Shown here piece by piece: positions 1 through 8,813 of a DNA stretch of 64,000 nucleotides. Below the pieces are notes generated by a model. The model had not been told where the DNA came from, ran no database searches, and saw nothing but the letters and a program-made list of their open reading frames with translations. The stretch is from positions 7,567,501 to 7,631,500 of the forward strand of contig NC_020126.1 in assembly GCF_000331735.1 (NCBI RefSeq). The letters are read 5' to 3'. Origin of the DNA: Myxococcus stipitatus DSM 14675 (GTDB lineage: Bacteria > Myxococcota > Myxococcia > Myxococcales > Myxococcaceae). The first letter of the stretch is position 1; the number at the start of each line of letters is the position of its first letter. Made by a program: the position numbers and the translations under genes.

Positions 1-2999
1 TCAAGGACGGCCTCAAGAAGGACATGGATGGGCTGGGCACGGACGAGGACCGCATCTTCGAGCGCCTGGAGAAGGCCACTCCGGAGCAGCGCAAGATTCT
101 CGCGCAGGACGAGGCCCTCAAGAACCGGCTGAAGGACGAACTGGGCACGGAGGACTACGACCGGGCCATGGGGTTGATGCAAGACAACCCGGCCAAGGCG
201 GATGCGGCCCGCCTCACCAGCGCCATGAATGGCTTCTTCGGCGCGGACGAGTCGGGCGTGCGCTCCGTCCTCGAGGGCAAGAAGCCCGAGGAGCTGGAGC
301 GCATCAAGGCCGAGTATCAGACGATGACCGGCAAGTCCCTGGAGGACGAGATTCGCAAGTGGGACGGCGCGGACAAGGATGTGACGCTGCGCCTGCTCAA
401 CCCGCCCAAGGAAGGCGACACCCAGGGCCGCGCGGATGCCGCCGCCGAGAAGCTCAAGCTGGCCGTGGATGGCGCGGGCACCGACGAGGACGCCATCCGC
501 GACGTGCTGAAGGGCAAGTCCAAGGCGGAGATCAACGACATCTCCGCCGCGTACCAGCGGAAGTATGGCGAGGACCTGCGCTCGCGACTGGACTCGGAGC
601 TCAGCGGCCGGGACCACCTGGAGCTGGTGAAGCAGGACTTCGACCTGGGCGCGGTGAACGACAAGGACCCGGGCGCGGCCCAGGAGCGCGTGCGCCGGCT
701 TCGGGAGCAACAGTCCAACGAGTCTGGCTTCGGCACCTGGGTCCTGGACAACGTCCAGCGAGGCATCAAGGGCGGCGAGTCCGACAACGACAGACTCAAC
801 CGGACGCTGGGGGACGCGGAGCAGGCCATCCAGACCGGCGACACGCAGAAGGCCGACCGCTCCGTCGGGTTCGCCACGGATGACGTGAAGTCCTTGCAGA
901 GCAGCAAGGACTCGCTCGCGGAGGGCGCGGCGACGGCCGCCGTCGTGGTGGCGACCACCGCCGCCGTGGTGGCCACCGGTGGCGCGGCGACGCCGCTGGC
1001 CATCGCGGGCTACGCGGCGCTGGGTGCGACGACCCGGGCGGCGACGTACGAGCTGATACAGGGCGGCGCCGCGGGCTGGGAGGACGCGGGACGCCAGGCA
1101 TTGATTGGCGCCGTCGAGGGCGGCACCGTCGTCCTTCCGGTGACCAAGGGCGCGAGCATCGCGACCACCACCGCCGCGAAGAGCGTGGCCACGACGGCGG
1201 GGCGCGAGGTCGCGGAGAACACGGTCCTCACGGCCGCCAAGCAGGGCATCAAGGAAGGGGTGGTCGGCGGCGCGGCGGGCGGCGCCGTGGATGCGGCCAC
1301 TCGGAGCGAGACGTGGCAGAACGGGCTCGCGGACGGACTGACGCGCGTGGCCGAGCAGGCCGCCACCGGCGCCGTCATCGGCGGGACGGCGGGCGGGTTG
1401 ACCTCCGCGGGGATCACGAAGGCGCTCCAGCCGAAGGAGATTCCCGTCGTGCGCAACCCGGAGCTGACCGGGAGCACCGCGCACGTGCGCTACGACAACG
1501 GCCGGGTCCGCGTGGAGGTGGGCCCCAACGTCTCGCCCGCGCAGCTCCAAGCCCACATGGACGTGGCGCGCGAGCTCCAGAAGTTCGACGGCCCGCTGGG
1601 CAAGCTGCGCGAGATGAAGAGCCGGGTGCAGGAGAAGCTGACCGGCATGCCCGGCTATGGCTCCCAGGGCTTCGAGTCGCAGCTCGAGGTCAAGAAGCTC
1701 AAGGGCCTCATCAGCGAGCTGGAGAAGACCGAGGCCGCCGCCGTGGGAGGCCTCAAGAACGCGGGGAAGACGCCTGAGTCCTCCACGGAGCTCGCGCGCA
1801 TCCGCTCCGAGCTGGACAGCCTGAACACGCAGCTTCGCGCGCACGAGAGCGCGGTGGACTCGCTCGTTCCGGCCCGCGGGTATGTGGCGGCGGAGGCGCG
1901 CGAGGGCGCGGAGCGTGCCAAGGCGAACGGATGGCCCGATGCGGAGAAGGGCTATTACTGGACCCTCCGCTCAGGCCAGACGGAGCCCCAGTACATCAGG
2001 TCCTCCACGGACCTCCCCCGCAGGCAGTACGACCCGGAGGCGGGGAAGTTCATCAACTCCTTGGATGAGGGCCCCAAGCCGCCGAAGCGCTTCGAGCCGG
2101 GCACCACGGCCGAGAAGGCCTTCGACGAGCTGGGCGGCAACGACCCCAACTCGCCCTTCGGCAAGTGGTTCACCACGATGAAGGACGCGAAGATTCTCCC
2201 CGAAGGAGCGGACCCGACGAAGTCGCTCAAGGAGAACATCATCGCGGCCCTGCAGAAGAATGAAGCAGGGCTCGCCGGAGCCACGCACGACTCCATCCGC
2301 CACGGCCTGAAGGCGCCCTACAAAGACAAGCTCCTCGACCACATCACCGACCCGGCCCGCCTCGCGACCACGCAGAAGTACAAGGACGTGCTGAAGGCGA
2401 CAGGCGACACGCAGCAGGCGCTTCGCGCCGCGAGTCACCATGAGATGCTCAAGGTCTCCAATGGCCTGGCCATCAAGGAGCAGGGAAACCTGGCGGAAGC
2501 CTGGTACCTGAAGACCTTCGGCACCAAGGACTCGAGCACCCAGGTCTCCGTCACCCAGGACCACGCGAAGGCGCAGGGCGTGACGCTGGAGAAGGACCGC
2601 TTCGCGGACCAGGTGGAGGTCAATGACGGCACGGTGCGCGAGCTGAAGAACGTCTATACGGCCCTGGGGACCGACGAGAAGAAGCAGTTCCTCGACCTGG
2701 TGAAGATTGCCCGCGAGAACCTCCAGGTGAAGGCCAAGGTCGGCGACGACTTCACGGACGTGAAGGCCCAGTCCCTGGTCATGTCCTTCCTCGACCCACA
2801 AGGCGTCCGAGCGAACACGAACTTCATGAAGACGCAGTTGGCGGACCTTGAAGAGGGCGCGCCCGTGAAGTTCGAGATCTTCAACGCGAATGGGGAGCGG
2901 AAGTTCATCACCCAGGCGGACAAGGACGCGCTGGGGACCCCGGAGATGGCGACCTGGCTCGACGGGAAGGGCTCCTGGAAGTTGCCGTCCGAGGAATAG
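1..2999 (+). CDS. Annexin-repeat protein with C-terminal nuclease-like domain (5' truncated; candidate polymorphic toxin)
   Basis: The reading frame is open to base 3, so the true start lies outside the window; numbering here is from the ATG at 24. Three annexin-like repeats occupy about residues 1-200; two carry the calcium-loop signature G-x-GTDED (residues 4-9, and again near 150). Residues 290-470 are Ala/Gly-rich and hydrophobic, like the membrane-active middle of large secreted toxins. The last 150 residues contain D862-x10-E873-L-K875 followed by N-V, the layout of PD-(D/E)XK (Tox-REase-like) nuclease toxins. Annexin repeats bind calcium and acidic phospholipid in known families. A role as a contact-dependent or secreted nuclease toxin is inferred, supported by a closely following gene that could encode immunity. 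No signal peptide or secretion marker can be judged because the N-terminus is missing. Confidence 0.7.
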   Translation, partial: KDGLKKDMDGLGTDEDRIFERLEKATPEQRKILAQDEALKNRLKDELGTEDYDRAMGLMQDNPAKADAARLTSAMNGFFGADESGVRSVLEGKKPEELERIKAEYQTMTGKSLEDEIRKWDGADKDVTLRLLNPPKEGDTQGRADAAAEKLKLAVDGAGTDEDAIRDVLKGKSKAEINDISAAYQRKYGEDLRSRLDSELSGRDHLELVKQDFDLGAVNDKDPGAAQERVRRLREQQSNESGFGTWVLDNVQRGIKGGESDNDRLNRTLGDAEQAIQTGDTQKADRSVGFATDDVKSLQSSKDSLAEGAATAAVVVATTAAVVATGGAATPLAIAGYAALGATTRAATYELIQGGAAGWEDAGRQALIGAVEGGTVVLPVTKGASIATTTAAKSVATTAGREVAENTVLTAAKQGIKEGVVGGAAGGAVDAATRSETWQNGLADGLTRVAEQAATGAVIGGTAGGLTSAGITKALQPKEIPVVRNPELTGSTAHVRYDNGRVRVEVGPNVSPAQLQAHMDVARELQKFDGPLGKLREMKSRVQEKLTGMPGYGSQGFESQLEVKKLKGLISELEKTEAAAVGGLKNAGKTPESSTELARIRSELDSLNTQLRAHESAVDSLVPARGYVAAEAREGAERAKANGWPDAEKGYYWTLRSGQTEPQYIRSSTDLPRRQYDPEAGKFINSLDEGPKPPKRFEPGTTAEKAFDELGGNDPNSPFGKWFTTMKDAKILPEGADPTKSLKENIIAALQKNEAGLAGATHDSIRHGLKAPYKDKLLDHITDPARLATTQKYKDVLKATGDTQQALRAASHHEMLKVSNGLAIKEQGNLAEAWYLKTFGTKDSSTQVSVTQDHAKAQGVTLEKDRFADQVEVNDGTVRELKNVYTALGTDEKKQFLDLVKIARENLQVKAKVGDDFTDVKAQSLVMSFLDPQGVRANTNFMKTQLADLEEGAPVKFEIFNANGERKFITQADKDALGTPEMATWLDGKGSWKLPSEE

Positions 3000-3032
3000 A
3001 AGGCGGGATAGAGTGGGGACAGGAGGGAGTCG

Positions 3033-3977
3033 ATGGTGAAGAGCTTGAGGATCGGGCTGTCAGGACCAGAGCTCGCGAGCATCCTGAAATCGATTCCGGG
3101 GCGGCTGACCCCTCGTGGCCCCCCTGGCAGCCTGCTCCTGGACGACCAGGAGGAAGCACCGACGTCGGATTGGCTCGGGCAGATGGTGCGCTGTGAGTTG
3201 TCAGCGATGGCGCAGTGGTCCGGGGATGGAGATCCCCACCTCTCCCTGACCCAGGGTGAGCTGGTCCGCATCAAGACGGAGCAGACCCCGGACCCCAAGG
3301 TCATGCTGTCCGCGCTCACCGCGGGCCCCACGCCCTTCGAGCTCGCATCCTTCGCGAGCATCCATCCTGAATGGGCCACGGGGGCCCAGCCCTACCGGTC
3401 GCGAACGCTCGGAGGGCTGCACTATCCCCATGGATGGCTCTGCGGCTTCCGAGGGAAGGGCCATGACCGATTGGTCTCCCGGCGGTGGTTGGAGTTCGGC
3501 CCCTGGCGCGTCTTGAAGGGCTCCGGAGACACCACCCTGATCCAGTTCCACGACGTGGCGGCGGATGCGGCCACGGCGCTCGAGCAGGCCCGTGTGGGGC
3601 ATCCGCTGCTGACGGTCAACAATCCAGACAGCGGCTTCATCGCCGCCGACCACGTCATGTCGCATGACCTCCAGGGCATCTACGACGCCAAGAGCCAGAC
3701 CCTGCGCGTCATCGTCCACGGTCGCGACGTGCCCCCGGGCGAGATGCGGGACGCGTGCGCCGCGAAGAAGATGCAGCCGCTGGGCCCGGAGAAGCCCATC
3801 ACCCGCGTGGCCTACGTGTTCATGGAGCCGCAGGCGGCTCGCGCGCACCTGCACGCGCTGTGGCTGCGGGAGCTGGAGTGCTGGACCATCGAGCAGGGCA
3901 ACGAGGTCCGCCTCGACAAGGACTATCGCCCCGCGCCGGTGAAGCCGGACTGGGTGAAGGCCGTCGAGTCTCGTTGA
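3033..3977 (+). CDS. Unrecognised 314-residue protein, candidate immunity partner of the upstream toxin-like gene
   Basis: It starts at an ATG with a strong AGGAGGG box at 3021-3027, 33 bp after the stop of the annexin/nuclease-like gene, so the two are probably co-transcribed. I recognise no family. The protein looks soluble, with no signal peptide, lipobox or membrane segment, and is rich in Trp, His and Pro (for example WLCGFRGKGHDR in the middle and ELECWTIEQGNEVRLDKD near the end). A cytoplasmic protein directly downstream of a C-terminal nuclease domain is the usual position of an immunity protein. It is larger than most immunity proteins (commonly 100-200 residues), so an accessory or adaptor role is also possible. 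A hairpin follows the stop codon. Confidence 0.75.
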   Translation: MVKSLRIGLSGPELASILKSIPGRLTPRGPPGSLLLDDQEEAPTSDWLGQMVRCELSAMAQWSGDGDPHLSLTQGELVRIKTEQTPDPKVMLSALTAGPTPFELASFASIHPEWATGAQPYRSRTLGGLHYPHGWLCGFRGKGHDRLVSRRWLEFGPWRVLKGSGDTTLIQFHDVAADAATALEQARVGHPLLTVNNPDSGFIAADHVMSHDLQGIYDAKSQTLRVIVHGRDVPPGEMRDACAAKKMQPLGPEKPITRVAYVFMEPQAARAHLHALWLRELECWTIEQGNEVRLDKDYRPAPVKPDWVKAVESR

Positions 3978-4021
3978 GCGGTGTGCGTGGCAGGGGAGCA
4001 CTCGCGCCACGCACTCACCGC
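3978..4021 (+). terminator. Hairpin after the toxin/immunity-like pair
   Basis: A 9-bp stem, GTGCGTGGC at 3983-3991 against GCCACGCAC at 4006-4014, is extended by a GCGGT/ACCGC outer helix. No T-tract follows, so it is only a probable transcription end or mRNA 3' stabiliser. Confidence 0.4.
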
Positions 4022-4195
4022 CCCGCACCCGGCCGGGGTGATGCGCCGCCGGGCTCCACAAGAATCGAAAGCGGACACGCCGAGCCGAATGTCTCGCTAT
4101 TGGACGTATCACGTCCCACCCATTCTTGTTGGCCTTGAGAGCCCTCTCTAACGTGGCGCCCGCCGAACAGGCATCCCCTGTGTGGAAGGGCTGTC

Positions 4196-5548
4196 ATGAT
4201 GTCTTTCAATCCCTGGAATGGATGGTCGTGGTTGCTCACGACAGGGCTCATCGCCGCCCTGGGTTTGGAGGGAGCCGCGCCAGTCTCCTATCCAGACACA
4301 GCAGGCGATGTCTCGTTTCACCGCCGAGCCTTCACGTGGCGAGGGGTCCCGGACCTCGCGCCCCCGTTCCACCTCGCGGCGGATGGCTTTGGCGACCTGG
4401 GCGCGCGCTTCGCCGACGTCAATGGGGACGGCAAGCAGGACTTCCTCTTCCACCGGTGGATCAACGGGACCACCGTGCAGAAAGGGGCCTCTGTGAGCAC
4501 CGGCACGGGCTGGGAGGAGGCCCCCGACTTCACGCCCCCCTTCCACATCGCGGCGGATGGCTATGCCGACCTGGGTGCGCGCTTCGCGGATGTGAATGGG
4601 GACGGCAGGCAGGACTTCCTCTTCCACCGCTGGGTCAACGGCGCGACGGTGCAGAAGGGCGCCTACCTGAGCACGGGCACCGGCTGGCAGTGGGCGCCCG
4701 ACTTCACCCCGCCCTTCCACATCGCGGCGGATGGCTACGGTGACCTGGGTGCTCGCTTCGCGGACGTGAATGGCGACGGCAGGCAGGACTTCCTCTTCCA
4801 TCGGTGGATCAACCCGACCCTCTCGCAGATGGGCGCCTACCTGAGCACGGGCACCGGCTGGCAGTGGGCGCCCGACTTCACCCCGCCCTTCCACATCGCG
4901 GCGGACTGCTACGGAGACCTGGGCGCGCGCTTCGCCGATGTGAATGGCGACGGCAAGCAGGACTTCCTCTTCCACCGCTGGGTCAATCCCTCCACGGTGC
5001 AGAAGGGCGCCTACGTGAGCACCGGCAGCGGCTGGCAGTGGGCGCCGGACTTCACGCCGCCCTTCCACATCGCCGGGGAGGGCTTTGGCGACCTGGGGGC
5101 CCGCTTCGCGGATGTGAATGGCGACGGCAACGCCGACTTCCTCTTCCACCGCTGGGTCAATGCCTTCACGGTGCAGAAGGGCGCCTACGTGAGCACCGGC
5201 AGCGGCTGGCAGTGGTCCACGGACTTCACGCCGCCCTTCCACATCGCCGGTGATGGCTTTGGCGACCTGGGCGCTCGCTTCGCCGACGTCAACGGAGACG
5301 GCAAGCAGGACTTCCTCTTCCACCGGTGGATCAACAACGCCACGGTGCAGAAGGGCGCCTACGTGAGCACCGGCAGCGGGTGGCAGTGGGCGCCGGAGTA
5401 CACGCCGCCGTTCCACATCGCGGCGGATGGGTTCGGCGACCTGGGCGCTCGCTTCGTCGACCTCGATGGAGACGGGAAGCAGGACTTCGCCTACCACCGG
5501 TGGATCACCAGCACGCTGGTGCAGCACGGCGCCTACCTGGCGCCGTAG
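4196..5548 (+). CDS. Secreted FG-GAP/VCBS-like repeat protein with seven 58-residue repeats
   Basis: The 450-residue product opens with a signal peptide (polar start, hydrophobic LLTTGLIAALGL, Ala-rich end near residue 28). After a 40-residue lead the rest is seven head-to-tail units of 58 residues, each opening with GDLGARFADVNGDG; the last unit is shortened and ends the protein. The DVNGDGxxD loop is the calcium-binding loop of FG-GAP/VCBS beta-propeller blades, and seven blades would close one propeller. The likely location is extracellular or on the cell surface; the ligand is unknown. The start is ATG 4196 or the adjacent ATG 4199 after GGAAGGG (4184-4190). The units are almost identical, which suggests recent duplication or gene conversion. 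Confidence 0.85.
   Translation: MMSFNPWNGWSWLLTTGLIAALGLEGAAPVSYPDTAGDVSFHRRAFTWRGVPDLAPPFHLAADGFGDLGARFADVNGDGKQDFLFHRWINGTTVQKGASVSTGTGWEEAPDFTPPFHIAADGYADLGARFADVNGDGRQDFLFHRWVNGATVQKGAYLSTGTGWQWAPDFTPPFHIAADGYGDLGARFADVNGDGRQDFLFHRWINPTLSQMGAYLSTGTGWQWAPDFTPPFHIAADCYGDLGARFADVNGDGKQDFLFHRWVNPSTVQKGAYVSTGSGWQWAPDFTPPFHIAGEGFGDLGARFADVNGDGNADFLFHRWVNAFTVQKGAYVSTGSGWQWSTDFTPPFHIAGDGFGDLGARFADVNGDGKQDFLFHRWINNATVQKGAYVSTGSGWQWAPEYTPPFHIAADGFGDLGARFVDLDGDGKQDFAYHRWITSTLVQHGAYLAP
4391..5545 (+). repeat. Tandem 174-bp coding repeat, six full units plus one partial
   Basis: Units begin at 4391, 4565, 4739, 4913, 5087, 5261 and 5435, with an exact 174-bp period. Differences concentrate at the residues after HRW(I/V)N and around the fifth calcium loop (NGDGNAD instead of NGDGKQD). 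The period keeps the reading frame, so copy number could change without a frameshift. Confidence 0.9.
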
Positions 5549-5578
5549 TGCCCCAGCGAGGAGCCCGATGCGCCGGAG

Positions 5579-7024
5579 TCAGGGCGCCCGCACGTCGAAG
5601 AACGACACCCGCCCGTCGGGGATGAGGCCCATGGACAGGAGCCACGTGCCTTCACCCAGACGCACCTGGTACTGGTAGAGGCGGTCATCCCCGCGCACCT
5701 CGCGCTTCACCAGCACCAGCGGGCCCGGCGCCCCCAGCTTGCGCAGCAGCGCCTGGTAGTGGGGGAACCGTTGGCTCAGCAAGCCCTCCGGCACATACGC
5801 GAACCGGGCCGGGTCCACCGTCCCGTCGCGCACCTGCTCCATCAGCTTCGCGGCCTGCGCGGTGACCTCCGGCTCCGTGTCCGGAATCGCGGCGAGGGGC
5901 GGCACGGCCAGCGCGGGGTTGACGATGGCGGCGAGTCCCTCCACGAAGCGCGAGGGCGAGGACTGCGCGGTGTTCGCCAGCACGACGATGGAGAGCCGCT
6001 CCCCGATGAAGCGCGCGTAGGCGGTGCGGAAGCCCTGCCAGGCCCCCGAGTGCTTGTGCAGCGGCTGCCCCGCGCGCTCCAACACCTCCCAACCGAAGCC
6101 ATAGGGCTGCGAGCTTCCGCTGTTCAGCTTCGCGGGGCTCAGGATTTCGCGCCAGCTCTCCTCGCGCAGCAGCGCCCGGCGCTCCACCGCCGCATCCCAG
6201 GCCAGCATGTCCTTCACCGAGAAGTAGAGCGAGCCGTCCGCCGTGGTGTTCAGCGAGGGCGACACCCACGTCTGGTGCTTCACGGCCTCACCCACGCGCC
6301 GATATCCCGACGAGCGATGCGGGACGATGTCGTCCTCGCTGATGCCTCGCGCCGTCTTCATCCCCGCGGGCCGGAAGACCTGCTCCGCGAGGACCTCACC
6401 GTAGAACTTCCCCGCGACCCGGTTCACCAGGATGCCCAGCAGCACATAGCCCGAGTTGCTGTAACCCCACCGGGCCCCGGGCTGGAACTCCAGGGGCAGC
6501 GCGTAGATGTAGCGAGCGAAGTCCTCGTCCGTGTAGTCCTTGCGCTCATCGAGCTTGCCCTCCAGGTCCTGGATGCCGGAGGTATGGGTCAGCAGGTGGC
6601 GCACCGTGATGGGCGCCCAGCTCGCCGGTGCGTCGGGGAAGAACTTCGTGATGCTGTCGGACAACGACAGCCGCCCCGCCTCCACCTGCGCCATCACCGC
6701 CATCGCCGTGAACTGCTTTCCCAGCGAGCCCGACTGGAAGAGGGTGTCCGCCGTCACGGGGACGTCGTGCTCCAGGTTCGCCGAGCCATAGCCCTTCGCC
6801 AGGACCACCTTCCCCTTGTGCACGACGCCCACGGCGAGCCCCACCACGCCCTGCCGCTGCTGCTCCGCGCGGATGAACGCCTCCAGGCGCGCCTGGAGCG
6901 AGCCCTTGGCCGACGCGGCCCCGCGAGGAGCAGCCCCACCCAGAGGCCGAAGAACCGACTGAACGAACTCGAGCAACCGTGCATGAACGACTCCAGGATT
7001 GAGGGCTGGGATGAGCGCCCTCAT
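5579..7024 (-). CDS. Serine hydrolase, class C beta-lactamase/penicillin-binding-protein fold
   Basis: A 481-residue protein of the beta-lactamase (AmpC/esterase EstB/D-peptidase) superfamily. Visible catalytic elements are S100-L-G-K103 (SxxK), Y188-S-N190 (YxN) and H325-S-G327 in place of KTG. The conserved HLLTHTSG stretch lies near residues 143-150. A C-terminal domain of about 130 residues follows the catalytic core, as in many myxobacterial members. The substrate (peptidoglycan stem peptide, small ester or other amide) cannot be told from sequence. The N-terminal 40 residues are weakly hydrophobic and not a clear signal peptide, so location is uncertain. It is divergent from the methyltransferase gene, with under 50 bp between them. 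Confidence 0.88.
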   Translation of the reverse strand: MRALIPALNPGVVHARLLEFVQSVLRPLGGAAPRGAASAKGSLQARLEAFIRAEQQRQGVVGLAVGVVHKGKVVLAKGYGSANLEHDVPVTADTLFQSGSLGKQFTAMAVMAQVEAGRLSLSDSITKFFPDAPASWAPITVRHLLTHTSGIQDLEGKLDERKDYTDEDFARYIYALPLEFQPGARWGYSNSGYVLLGILVNRVAGKFYGEVLAEQVFRPAGMKTARGISEDDIVPHRSSGYRRVGEAVKHQTWVSPSLNTTADGSLYFSVKDMLAWDAAVERRALLREESWREILSPAKLNSGSSQPYGFGWEVLERAGQPLHKHSGAWQGFRTAYARFIGERLSIVVLANTAQSSPSRFVEGLAAIVNPALAVPPLAAIPDTEPEVTAQAAKLMEQVRDGTVDPARFAYVPEGLLSQRFPHYQALLRKLGAPGPLVLVKREVRGDDRLYQYQVRLGEGTWLLSMGLIPDGRVSFFDVRAP

Positions 7025-7071
7025 GACGGCATGCTAGCCATTCCTGGAATGACATGAGCAGAGGGGACTCC

Positions 7072-7935
7072 ATGAGCAACCTTTCGGCGCGAATCGAAGC
7101 CTTCTATGGCTTTCTGTGGCCTTTCCTGGCGGAAGAGCAGACACGGTATGCGTACCTGGACGAACCTCCGGGGGGGCGCCCCATGTCCACGCTGCTCAAC
7201 GCGATTCCGGCGCGGCGCGGCATGAAGGCGGGCTCCCGCCTGGTCGATGTCGGCTGTGGCAAGGGGCGACAACTGGTGGAGCTGGCGCGGCGGCACGAGG
7301 GGGACTTCATCGGGGTGGACCCGCTCGACCAGAACCTGGAGCTCGCCACCGGGCGTGCCCTCCAAGAGGGGCTCCACCAGCGCATGACCTTCCTGAAGGG
7401 AGGCATCGAGCAGCTTCCACTGGAGTCAGCCTCCGTGGACTTCGTCTGGTGTCTGGACATGCTCAACCATGTCGAGGACCTGGACGGCGCGATGAAGGAG
7501 TGCGCCCGCGTGCTTCGACCCGGGGGCTCGATGATGAATTGCAGCGCGCTGGCCACCGACCTGTTGGAGCCTCGCGAGGCGGAGCGCGTCACGTCCGGCG
7601 TGGGCTTCAACCCCGCCACCCTCTCCCACGAGCGGATGACGGCCGCGTACGAGTCCGCCGGTCTGCGCGTCGTCGAGTTCGGCACCACGACGGAGGAAGG
7701 CTCGCCGTTCCTGGAGGCGTTCGACGAGGGACTCGCCCGCCATGCGCTGCGGTTCGGCAAGGTACTGCGCGCCCGCTCGCGGGTGGAGGCCCGGCTGGGC
7801 CGCGAGGCCTTCGAGCTGCTCTGTGCCTATGACCAGTGGAACATCTTCCTGATGCTGGGGAAGGTGACGTATGGCGTCTGGGTCCTGGAGCATGCGAGCG
7901 GGCGGAGCGCCTCGACCGGACCGCCGCGTCCGTGA
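7072..7935 (+). CDS. SAM-dependent class I methyltransferase
   Basis: A 287-residue protein with the SAM-binding motif I VDVGCGKG near residue 56, an acidic end of strand 2 (GVDPLD), motif IV around SVDFVWCLDMLNHVED and the post-motif ARVLRPGG typical of the Methyltransf_11 family. The ATG at 7072 is preferred over ATG 7054 because AGAGGGG (7060-7066) sits 5 nt before it. The substrate is unknown; natural-product and lipid methyltransferases share this pattern. A 2-oxoglutarate oxygenase follows 23 bp downstream, so the two probably modify the same small molecule. Confidence 0.88.
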   Translation: MSNLSARIEAFYGFLWPFLAEEQTRYAYLDEPPGGRPMSTLLNAIPARRGMKAGSRLVDVGCGKGRQLVELARRHEGDFIGVDPLDQNLELATGRALQEGLHQRMTFLKGGIEQLPLESASVDFVWCLDMLNHVEDLDGAMKECARVLRPGGSMMNCSALATDLLEPREAERVTSGVGFNPATLSHERMTAAYESAGLRVVEFGTTTEEGSPFLEAFDEGLARHALRFGKVLRARSRVEARLGREAFELLCAYDQWNIFLMLGKVTYGVWVLEHASGRSASTGPPRP

Positions 7936-7958
7936 CATATGTCGCGGTCTCGACCGCG

Positions 7959-8738
7959 ATGACTGCTCCGCCGCTACCCGTGAGTGCCGCCACCCTCGAT
8001 GAAGGTCCACTGAGGGGGCCCAGCTTCTTCCTCGACCGGACAGCGCTCCGCGCGCTCGCGCTGGCGCATCGCGGCTCGTACGCCGCCGCCCGCCCCTATC
8101 CGCATGTCGCCATCGACGGCTTCCTGGGGACACCGCTCGCCTCGGCGCTCGCCGGCGTCTTCCCAGGGGCGAACGACGCGTCCTGGAAGCGCAGGGACCA
8201 TGTGGAGCAGGCCGCGCGACTGGGGCAGCTTCAGCGCAAGGCCTTCGAGGAGGTCCCCGGGGCCCTCCGGCACCTGCTCTCGGAGTTCTCCAGCATGTCG
8301 TTCATCGACTTCCTGGAGTCGCTCACCGGGGTGCAGGGCCTCATCACGGACCCTCACTTCCGAGGCGCGGGGCTGCACCTCACGCTGCGCGGGGGACACC
8401 TGGCGCTGCACGCCGACTTCAACCGGGACCGCTTCCGCGCGCTCACGCGGCGCCTCACCGTCCTCTACTACCTGAACCCGGACTGGGAGGCGGCCTGGGG
8501 CGGAGACCTCGAGCTGTGGAACGCCGACCTCTCCCGGTGTGAGACGCGGATTGCGCCCCTCCTCGACCGGCTCGTCGTGATGGCCCATGGCGACGACTAC
8601 TGGCACGGCCACCCCACGCCCCTGGAATGCCCCGAGGGACGCGGGCGCGCCGCCATCGCCGCCTACTTCTACACGGCGGAGACCTCTCCGGATGCGCCAG
8701 AGCCCCACAGCGCCATCTGGGCTCCCACCCGCACGTAG
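7959..8738 (+). CDS. 2-oxoglutarate/Fe(II)-dependent oxygenase, prolyl 4-hydroxylase-like
   Basis: A 259-residue protein from the ATG at 7959. It carries the iron facial triad H151-A-D153 and a distal histidine in W215-H-G-H218, then an arginine in GRGRAAIAAYFY that would bind 2-oxoglutarate. The central RRLTVLYYLNPDW...WGGDLELW stretch is diagnostic for the P4Hc/2OG-FeII_Oxy_3 group. It would hydroxylate a protein side chain or small molecule in the cytoplasm. It lies 23 bp behind the methyltransferase, probably in one transcript. The frame is open upstream into the methyltransferase gene, but that part does not look like this family. Confidence 0.87.
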   Translation: MTAPPLPVSAATLDEGPLRGPSFFLDRTALRALALAHRGSYAAARPYPHVAIDGFLGTPLASALAGVFPGANDASWKRRDHVEQAARLGQLQRKAFEEVPGALRHLLSEFSSMSFIDFLESLTGVQGLITDPHFRGAGLHLTLRGGHLALHADFNRDRFRALTRRLTVLYYLNPDWEAAWGGDLELWNADLSRCETRIAPLLDRLVVMAHGDDYWHGHPTPLECPEGRGRAAIAAYFYTAETSPDAPEPHSAIWAPTRT

Positions 8739-8813
8739 GTGACACGTCGAGGTCACCCCACGTGACGCCTCGGCCATGCTGGAATCGCCCCTCCCTCGGA
8801 GGAGATGCCCCGC

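Noticed and set aside
4391-5545. The 174-bp repeats as a CRISPR array or transposon
   Set aside because: There are no short repeats with unique spacers, no cas gene, and the units encode in-frame protein repeats.
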